A stretch of 64,000 nucleotides of DNA, from the NCBI GenBank assembly GCA_032629725.1, contig JAFEVB010000037.1, positions 800,088 through 864,087 on the forward strand, read 5' to 3'. The stretch comes from Gremmenia infestans (lineage: Eukaryota > Ascomycota > Leotiomycetes > Helotiales > Hamatocanthoscyphaceae). Position numbers and translations under genes: made by a program. Positions 56,194-64,000 of the stretch are shown piece after piece (the stretch's first letter is position 1; every line of letters starts with the position of its first letter). The notes under the pieces are model-generated. The model had not been told where the DNA came from, did not search any database, and worked only from the letters and a program-made list of their open reading frames with translations.

Positions 56194-58223
56194 ATGGGAC
56201 TATCATCGATTCCAGCCCTTTTCAGGCGCGTGTTCTATGGAAAAGATAATGAGGATGCCAAATTGGTGCAGAAGATTGACTTATTGATTATGACTTATGC
56301 ATGTTTGACACAGTTTATCAATATTCTTGGTAAGTATCCGTTGCACATTGGGTCAGGAAAGCAATAGTAATCAATTCATGAACTTACTTTTTTGATAGAT
56401 CGTAGCAACTTCTCCAACGCCTATATTAGTGGAAGTAAGTACTGATCCGTAGCCTTGCGTTCCTCTGCTAACATTGTTTTTTAGTGTAAGCTACATAGAC
56501 CACCCAATTTATAAGGAGGCAAAATTTGAGAACTTAATCTTTTGATTATAGGAAGAAAGATCTTGGCTTCCACGGTCTCCAGTACAATTATGTCAACACC
56601 CTGTTCCTCGTGGGGTATACCATTGGTCAAGTACCTTCCAACATTGCGCTTACGTACATCTCGCCACGAATCTGGTTTACTGGAATGCAGTTTACCTGGG
56701 CAATCCTCTGCTTGGCTCAGTATGCTGCTAAGAACCCCCAAACAGTCATGGGTTTGCGTTTTGTCATGGGCATGGCAGAGTCCAGCACTTTTGTTGGCAT
56801 GCATTTGATATTTGGTTCATGGTACACACCCGCCGAGATTGGAAAGCGTGCCGCGCTCTTCACCTCTTGCGCACAAATTGGAAGCATGTAAGTCGGCGCA
56901 AGCAAATATCCTTACTAAGATGACAGAAATAACTGACTGCCTCTATAGTTTATCTGGTTTTATTCAAGCTGGGCTGTACGAGGTACGTATATGCTTTTGA
57001 TTATGGTCGACATAGAGTTAATGACTTTCTAGCACATGAATGGCACAGCTGGCTTGAAAGGATGGCAATGGCTCTACATTGTCGATTTTCTCGTCACCCT
57101 GCCAGTGATTGTCTACGGCTGGTTCTTCTTCCCAGACTTCCCCCACAACACCACATGCGGTTACCTAAATGAAGAGGAGAAAAGCCGCTGCGTGGTTCGA
57201 ATTCCTAACGAGCGAGTTACTAAGCCTGTATGGAATTTGGCTACGTTGAAGCGCGTATTTTCCAGTTGGCAGATCTATATATTCCCTGTAAGTTCCAGTC
57301 CCTCACTCTATGAAATATATAGATTAAGCATATTGACGGCCTCTGCAGCTTTTATTCACCTTGTATGGAACTGGACTTCAAATGACGGGCAACAACACCA
57401 TGCCATTTTTCATGAAGCAGCATGGCATTCACGATGTTGTCAAGCTCAACTATTACCCGACAGGAATGACAGGCACTGGAATACTGGCGATGTGGGGATA
57501 TGCCCTCCTATCTGACTGGTTGAAAACCAAGGTCCCCGCCTCTTTTGCTATTGGCGCGACTTTCATTATCAGCGGATCGCTTTGCCTCTCGGCTTCCGTC
57601 CCATTCGGCGGAAAATTGTTCGCGTTCTGTAAGACTTTTTCACCACTCACTCAACTGAGGTGAAGCTAATATTTGGCAGACCTCTGTGGAACTACCCTCG
57701 CACCACAAAGCTTGTGGTACTCTTGGGCTAATGTATGATGCCACTGCACTTTAATTTCAGAAGCACTGCTTATTTTATATACTAGGACCTTACTCGCCAC
57801 GATTTTGAACTTAGAACTCTCGTTAATGGCTTGATGAACACTATCATGGTAAGAAACCATAGTCTGTCAGTTAACTAGAAACATATATACTAATACGTTC
57901 GCGCTATGCAGGAGGCATTTATTGCCTGGTGGCCAATTGTCTTCTTCCCAGCCGATGTTGGCAACTTTAACAAAGGATTTACTGCTACTATTATCCTTGG
58001 TGCACTCGTCATCGTTACGGTGGCTAGCATCTGGGTATTGGAGACAAAGACAAGGTACGTCAAAAATATTTGAACAATTCATAAGAAGGGTTATTGACAG
58101 TTTTACAGAGCTAGTCGCCTTGTTCATATTGAAGCGAACCTGGAGGCAGACAAAATTGATGACGCGGACATCGAAAACAAGCAAATGGAAGCTTCTGAGA
58201 AGGCTGTTGGAGATAAGGAATAA
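56194..58223 (+). CDS. MFS transporter, Fen2/Dal5-like, with a probable one-nucleotide exon
   Basis: A 12-helix permease of the pantothenate/allantoate/dipeptide group, 483 aa. Exons: 56194-56329, 56399-56434, 56485 (1 nt), 56552-56887, 56949-56982, 57033-57287, 57349-57628, 57680-57732, 57786-57848, 57912-58054 and 58109-58223; their sum is divisible by three. Family motifs include ILDRSNFSNAYISG, GYTIGQVPSN, GMAESSTFVGMHL and AWWPIVFFPADVGNFNKGF. The first motif is split by the first intron. The 1-nt exon T restores the usual SGMKKDLGF; the alternative, one intron from 56439 to 56551 with donor GTACTG, gives SGSKKKDLGF, also in frame. Expected in the plasma membrane; substrate unknown. Divergent from the muramoyl amidase. 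Confidence 0.9.
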
Positions 58224-58553
58224 TAGTATACTCGATTTTTTAGAAATGACTGACCGTCTTATACTCGAGCTTAGTATCATGCAAAAGAGAGAGAACATAA
58301 AGGGAATGTTATATTACTAGATAACAATTGCATTATAAATAGTTGTCTGGATGCCTCACTAGTTACAAAGGTCCAGTTCCTAGTGATTACATCTCCGCAA
58401 TAGAACGCAACACAGCAGAAACAATAAGTGAAGCAATGCTAAGAATGTCTTAATATGTGGAATAATTGAGTCAGGCTTGATAAACCAAAGCTTGGTCAGG
58501 ATACACTATGCCTAACGTTATCTCTCCCCTTTATAGAAGCATCAAGCAGCGTC
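58224..58553. other. Intergenic region between convergent genes, 330 bp
   Basis: Shared 3' flank of the MFS and NmrA-like genes. Nothing else is seen. Confidence 0.5.
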
Positions 58554-59787
58554 CTAGACCTCCTTGAAAATATTCTGTAGTGCCCAGCTTCTTACACCCT
58601 CTGTCTCGATTTGCTTTTGCGCGTTGAATGTCTGCTCCATATCCCAGGATAACCCTTTCCCCTCCGCAAATACAACCCTGTACTTCTGCAACACATCATC
58701 AGGATCCTCTTTCAGCCTAGCCTTCATCGCTTCAACACTCCACTCCTCTCTATGAACCTTCCTCCCGGTAACTCTCTCTACCAAATCAGCAAGTTCTCCG
58801 TAACTGATTGTTTCCCCCGCAGTATACACCACCTGGTTCCGAAGTCGGGGCTCAGTGAATAGAATTTCTGCCGTCAGCTTCCCGATGTCCCCGGGCGTTG
58901 TGACCGTTACTTTGTTCTCCCATCCTCCAAGCCCATGAACAATCGCATGGCCGGCACTCAAATCAACGACGCCAAAGGATGACTCGAACAAGAAACTGGT
59001 GAACATCCCGGTGCTGATAATCACCCACTCGGTTTTATCTTGAGCGCGAAGGAGATCCCGGACATCAAGCTGCTCTGTACCAGAGTTAGTACGCTACTAT
59101 ATGTATGTTATATTAAAGTTGGATTTTATGCTTTTGTTGTATCACTACATGATAAGATGGAGTATTGCAATATAGCTGCCAAAGTACCAATAAGGGTGGG
59201 AAAATACCATCGAAGAGCGTTTGAGCACTGCCACGACCGATAATATCGTAATCGACGCCGAATTGCCAGGGCACGAAGCGGGACACGCCTGCCTCAAGCA
59301 CGGCGGTGCATATTTTAGCCTGTGAACCCGGGCCAGATGCAAAGCCCAAGCAAGATACAATCAGGTCGTACGGCTTGAAGAGTGCGACAAGGTTCGAGAT
59401 AGATGATGCGGCAATATCGCCTGGAAGCTTGCTGTAGAGTTAGCGGCGGTTCTTGGGAATTATTTTAGTGATGTTTAGGGTGAGACTTTGGATAGGGCCT
59501 TTCTTCATCCATCTGACGGGAGTTTCGAGTTTATCTTGATCGCCTTCCATCCATGCTCACTTTGCCTAGCCAACAGCTATCAGAGTATTATATGCAATCA
59601 TGTCACTTACAAATGAGATATCGAGCGCGCGGAAAGCATCTAGCTCAGCGGCTCTACTTGGATTGGAAATCGTTTGCGGTCGGAGAAGGACGGTCAGCGT
59701 CGCGGTAGAAGGTCTGATCTTAGCAGCAAGAAATGTGAGCATTGGCGAGCCAAGCTCGCCGGCGCCTAAAACCAGGATGGATGTCAT
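58554..59787 (-). CDS. NmrA-like / isoflavone-reductase-type NAD(P)-binding protein
   Basis: Exons are 59787-59611, 59427-59208 and 59074-58554, 305 aa. The first intron (183 bp) has tandem acceptors TACAG and CAAG four bases apart; only the second keeps frame (ALDISF-LPGDIAASS). The second intron (133 bp) joins RGSAQTLFD to EQLDVRDLL. The Rossmann motif is VLGAGELGSP near the N-terminus. The FVPWQFGVDYD and VVYTAGETISYGELADLV segments are typical of fungal aromatic-alcohol-reductase/NmrA-like proteins, which act as reductases or redox sensors. An in-frame ATG at 59820 would add 11 residues. The stop is TAG at 58554-58556. Confidence 0.87.
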
Positions 59788-59820
59788 GTTATTAGTGACT
59801 AGGTGAGCAGAGGATGTCAT

Positions 59821-61053
59821 TTAAAGGTTAAGAGGTTAAATATATATGTGGAAACACTCCTTAGTATGCTTATAAATGCAGATAGAGGCCTAAGGCCTAC
59901 AATTTATTTTTAATCTCCTCTAACTATTTTAGCCTTAGTACTTCCTAGTACTCTACTTTTCTTTTCTATTTTTATAGAGATTAATAATTATTTTCGCTAT
60001 TATAGGTATAGGAAGATTAAGCTAGTAATACTACTAGGAATCATATAAACTTGTCACGCGAATTAGTACTTCTGATAGAGCAAGAAATCGGTTTCGGATT
60101 AGTGTGAGCAATACATCCTGTGTTAATATCTGGGTAATCTTAGAATAACTAACATAATGTATTCGTAAGCTATTCTGATTATGTAATATTTACTAATCCT
60201 GTGGCTAAGTTGCAACGGGTTGCGTCGCCACGGTTGAAGAGGGAATTGTATTCTCGCTCTGTGACCTAACTTCACAACGTAGGTAATAACATAACAACCA
60301 TAGATTTTCCAACATAGCTCCTACCTGAAACATCAGCCACTGTGTCAACTACCTAGCCATGAAATTTATGCCCGACGATCCTAGTTTTCTTTGCTACTGT
60401 TCAATGTACTATATGAAAATGATGCCTCCCCCCATCCCCCTTACGCATTTCATGTCTCAAGCATTTAGCTCCCGAAACCTGCCGCAGTGTGTAGGAGTCG
60501 TTTTTGGCTCGCCGTTTAGAGGCGCATCTACATGTGATCGATGGCCGAGTGCACCACTTGTACGCTGGTGGAGTGTTGAATCCCCGGTCCTTTCCTTATT
60601 GCTTCAACTCTTGCACTTCAAGACTTGGCACTGCAAGAGGTGTACTGGATGCGTGACAGAAATATTTATTCCCGAAGGTGTCTTGAGATCGCGCAGTGGC
60701 TCACGGAGAACGGATTTGGGTCTAAGTTGAATGGAGAATAGACAGCAACAGCACCACCACTTGTAAATAGCAACCATCCGCAATAATAACCATCCGCACC
60801 CACAACCGTCAGTTGATATTGTATGACAGCAACCTGGCTCCACGAGCTCCATTTTTCAAACATTCGCCTTGTGCTAAGGTGTACATTACATGAACCCTTT
60901 TATTTTGTAACCAAGGGATATGATACTGCTGCCTACTTGATCAAAACGATCGTATACGGAGAACCTTGATCTGAACAAGCCAGAGGCGAAGCAAACACCG
61001 TATCGTCTAAGCCAGAGATAATGGTCGCTCATTGATTAAGCAACTCGAAGGTT
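59821..61053. other. Subtelomeric gene-poor region with AT-rich relic
   Basis: Sequence at about 59860-60060 is AT-rich with TA-containing palindromes (for example TAGGCCTAAGGCCTA) and looks like mutated repeat sequence. A 123-codon plus-strand frame at 60359-60730 has no recognisable features and is not called. Confidence 0.5.
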
Positions 61054-61083
61054 ATGACTCCGAAGTCCCTACTTTCCACTAAA

Positions 61084-61728
61084 ATGGATCAAAGTATCGC
61101 AGGTTTGTCTTACAATGCTATGGACATCAGGAAACCCGAGATCAGACTTGTGCATTTGCAGCCTCTCCGGATCACGGGCGGAATCGAATGCGAGCTCACC
61201 CTCGCTAATCTGGATGAAAAACCAATGTATGAAGCTTTATCCTATGAATGGGGTCCCTTGTGCCCTGATGATTTCCGAATCAAGCTCGGTGGCCAGGAGC
61301 ACTTTGTGCGTGAAAATCTTTAGGCAGCGCTTCGTTGTCTCCGATCGGAAGAAGGCGTACGAACTCTCTGGATCGATGCGATTTGTGTTGATCAGAGCAA
61401 TAGCCCAGAGCGTAATCATCAAGTCAGCCAAATGCCGGTAATCGCATGGATTGGGACGGAGAATTACCAAGACACAATAAAATCAGAAAACAATATGCAT
61501 CTCGCCCAGGACTTCCTACACGAACTGAACGCTAACAGGAACCTCAAGCTCTCCAGACGACAAATAGCTAAATACGAGAAGAATATGAGGTCTGATGACT
61601 TGGGTCTCAAAATAGACGCCTTAATGGATTTGTGCTACAGGTCCTATTGGACTCGTCTTTGGGTCAAGGGATCTGTTCAAGGCGGTTGCAAAGTATCTCT
61701 AATGGTCGACGAACCCGGTCTCTATTAG
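61084..61728 (+). pseudogene. HET-domain (heterokaryon incompatibility) pseudogene
   Basis: The frame encodes the start of a HET domain: a lead-in VHLQPL, the block MYEALSYEWG, then NL-stop-AALRCLR, the block LWIDAICVDQSN and ERNHQVSQM. TAG at 61321-61323 interrupts it at a place where family members often have a tryptophan or other residue before AAL. About ten residues normally present between QVSQM and VIAWIG are missing. After YWTRLWV the usual continuation is lost and the frame ends at 61728 without the rest of the protein. HET proteins trigger cell death when incompatible strains fuse; this copy should be inactive. Confidence 0.8.
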
Positions 61729-61865
61729 TCTGTGTTACTGTGCGACAATGTCAAACAGCTGCCGACTTTTCTGTGAGCTGCTTTGATACCGAAGACGATG
61801 ACAGCACACTTCGTGTACCAAAGACGGCCGAGAACAAAGTTCCGTCGCATCGCACGACAACGTGA

Positions 61866-62797
61866 TGCCGACCTTCGAGATCACTATCTGCTTAGGATAT
61901 CACCGGCGTTCTGTTTACGCAAGTTACGCAAGTTACAATGAGTGGGCGAGCCAGAGGCCATACACAGGAAGAGGGCGTTTGTAACATGGGCAGATTTACC
62001 ACTTATTGGCACTGAGCGGTAGCTTGGGAGTACAAGAAGAGCTGGCAATGCTCTTCCTGCATACCGAAATTTCTGGGAAGAAGGCGGGGTTGTCGGGCAT
62101 AGCCACTTGCCTCAATTTTCGGCTGGCCTTCATTTCACACGTGTACCGGATACCGCACCTTACTTTCAGATTATTTTGACGAGACAATATATCGTAAAAT
62201 ATAAGATTTAATTAGCCTACTATAGTCTAGTGAGTGCCTTTATCCCACTTTAATGCTGCCAAATGTCGTTGATAGCTAATCCTCGTTTCAGTATTCGTGT
62301 TAATCTAGACCTGCGTTAGCGACTCGTCACACTTCAAGGTTTCTAAGCATACCGTGACCAGTATCTTGAGACTTTGGTAATACAGGGAAAAGGAATGGGG
62401 TGGTCACTAAGCAATAGGCTAAAGAACACTAAGATTAGAGGAAGATATAAAGTATGTTTGCAATAATTAAATCGTCAAATCTCTCTAATAGTACTAGTGC
62501 CTATGCTGCGCATCATGCACCTGCCTCCATCGCCAGGACAATAATGTTAACCTAGGCAAATGGAATATCCATTGACCCATCAACAAGAATCAGATGGAGC
62601 ACTGTTTAAATCTCTTTTATATGGCGGCTGTATCTCGGGTAAAGACTTTGGCAGCACTCGACTACTTCTTTCTCGAGCACAACGATGACATGGGGTTTGC
62701 ATATTCTCCGAGCCTTTTGGATGTTGGGGGGAGGGGGGGGGAGGCAAAGGCGGAGCGCGAGCGGGGACAACTTTATGCACTGCCTCCGCTACGATGC
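61866..62797. other. Subtelomeric non-coding region, 930 bp
   Basis: No supported gene. Contains a short tandem repeat GCAAGTTAC at about 61919-61936 and a G-rich run at 62725-62741. The right end is the 3' flank of the kinase gene. Confidence 0.5.
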
Positions 62798-63916
62798 TCA
62801 AGAAGCGATCATCTCCAATGCCTCGGCTGCCGATATTCGATCTGACGGTCTGAACCTCGTTAGCCCTCGAATGACCGGAAGCAGGGGAAGCAGAGTAGGC
62901 TCCTGAATGTTGTCGTGAAACTTTTGATCCAATTTTGACGACATGATTCGGCCATTTGCTTAGTTTTCACAATGTTAGACAAGTCAATTAACTGGATTTA
63001 GGAAATAGAGTTCGAGTAGTCAAGGGCAAACATACTGGTCAGGTTCTCTCGCATCCGTCCAGCGGTATCTTTCATAAGCTCCCATTGTGGCTGCCACTCC
63101 GCAGGCAACTCTTCAACGAAATCAATCATCTGTAGAATGAGCTTGTCGACCCCCCCCCAATGCTGGAACGGACGTGATCCAAATAAGAAAGAGTAAATCT
63201 GTAGGCTTAGATATTAATGTCCGTCTAATGCATAGACATTCGAAAGAAAGATCATACCGTTATGCCCGCACGCCATAGATCAAGTCTCTGATCAAAAAAG
63301 GTTGTAAAAATTGTCTCGGGAGCCCTTAAGTCTGGTGGCTGGGCGAGGTTATCAGGCTTAGATCCTTGAACGAACATCTCTCCAAAGTCAATGAGCCGAA
63401 CGTCTTCCTCATCTTCGTCTATCCAGTTGTCCCAGTCTGCCCTTTTCACCAGTTGTTTCGGCACGCCCGGTCCCAAAGGCCGGCCGTCAACACGAGTCAA
63501 GTCTTCGGATTCTGGTAGCCCAAGGACTTCAAATATGTCGTCCTGAGGCAGGTACGCTAATTTTGGGCAAGTGAAAGCTAGATTCGAGCCGCTGATATCT
63601 GCTTAAGAGTCAGTCCCAGTTCTTGCATGCAGGGAAATTCGTTCAACCTCCATGTACATATCCGACTGCGTGGATAGACGAAATGGCTCGCAGCAGCTGG
63701 GTAGTAATTTTCAAAATAGTTTCCGGATCGAGCTGGTCCCCGCCTTTGCGATAGTCGTTGACAATAGTGTCAACAGAAGGACCAAGTAATTCGAAAACAA
63801 TACATTGGTGGCACCCATTAGGGCCGTGATGCATGAAGTCATCAAGCTGCTTAACGATATAATTTGAGGCCGCCGTCTCTTGTAATACGCGTAAGGCCTT
63901 CAGCTCACGAGAGTGC
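62798..63916 (-). CDS. SRPK-like protein kinase, 5' end missing at the telomere
   Basis: Exons are 63916 (truncated) to 63648, 63598-63258, 63198-63036 and 62958-62798, with introns of 49, 59 and 77 bp joining in frame, about 311 residues. What remains starts HSRELKALRVLQ, equivalent to the alpha-C helix. It continues with the hinge CIVFELLGPS, the catalytic loop YVHGDISGSNLAF (built across the first intron), DFGE, a SRPK-style APE region RAPETIF, the helix YSFLFGSRPFQHW and a C-terminal RISAAEALEMI. The glycine loop and VAIK lysine are absent: the frame reaches the telomere repeats directly. Without them the product cannot be a normal kinase. Intact copies are common in fungal subtelomeres. 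Confidence 0.88.
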
Positions 63917-64000
63917 TTAGGGTTAGGGTTAGGGTTAGGGTTAGGGTTAGGGTTAGGGTTAGGGTTAGGGTTAGGGTTAGGGTTAGGGTTAGGGTTAGGG
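63917..64000 (+). repeat. Telomere, (TTAGGG)14
   Basis: Exactly 14 perfect copies of TTAGGG run to the end of the window, G-rich strand 5' to 3' outward, as expected for a right chromosome end in a filamentous fungus. No degenerate subtelomeric repeats separate it from the kinase gene. Confidence 0.98.

Noticed and set aside
60359..60730. A 123-codon plus-strand frame in the subtelomeric region
   Set aside because: No domain, no plausible composition, weak start context, and an overlapping frame on the other strand.
62594..62906. Frames of 73-83 codons on the plus strand
   Set aside because: They run antisense to the last kinase exon and through a G-run; nothing supports them.
63917..64000. 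Regular short repeats that could look like a CRISPR-type array
   Set aside because: They are perfect TTAGGG telomere units without spacers, at the very end of the sequence.
1..64000. Transfer or ribosomal RNA genes
   Set aside because: I looked for the GGTTCGANTCC B-box and cloverleaf context and found no convincing case; a covariance-model scan would be needed to exclude one.

Overview
The window is the right end of a chromosome of a filamentous ascomycete. It finishes in exactly 14 copies of TTAGGG (63917-64000). Genes carry short introns (mostly 45-80 bp) with GTATGT/GTAAGT donors, CTAAC/CTGAC-like branch sites and YAG acceptors. The gene content is typical of Pezizomycotina, and an AT-rich inverted-repeat relic shows C-to-T changes of the RIP type. 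A Leotiomycete (Helotiales-like) host is my guess from the general look of the proteins; no search was run.

From 1 to about 51 kb the window is mostly conserved housekeeping sequence: MSH3 mismatch repair, a C2H2 protein, the Rab geranylgeranyltransferase beta subunit (BET2), a gamma-glutamylcyclotransferase-like protein, a DUF1990-like protein, an MFS anion/vitamin transporter, a flavin monooxygenase fused to a C-terminal DUF6314-like domain, a single-pass wall-sensor-like protein, and two very large low-complexity proteins (coiled-coil/RRM-like and WW-domain). These are followed by an amidase-signature enzyme, an MBD4-like DNA glycosylase, a lysine-rich nuclear-type protein, cytochrome c1, a DAHP synthase, NAD-glycerol-3-phosphate dehydrogenase and the glycogen debranching enzyme. 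Most of these are intact. A degraded terminal-inverted-repeat element sits at 25.7-26.4 kb.

From about 51 kb to the telomere the character becomes subtelomeric. There is a small gene with an internal stop, an M19 membrane dipeptidase, a bacterial-type N-acetylmuramoyl-L-alanine amidase, an MFS transporter with ten or eleven exons, an NmrA-like reductase, a decayed HET-domain gene, and an SRPK-like kinase whose 5' end is cut off exactly at the telomere.

The dipeptidase, muramoyl amidase and Dal5/Fen2-type transporter lie side by side. Together they could form a small route for breaking down bacterial cell-wall peptides and importing the products; this is inference. Other points of note are a probable one-nucleotide exon in the MFS gene, a stop codon inside a long open frame of the WW gene in a known leaky context, a PTS2 signal upstream of an internal start in GPD1, and a hairpin in the 38-nt gap between two same-strand genes. 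Exon coordinates were worked out by hand from splice motifs and reading frame.
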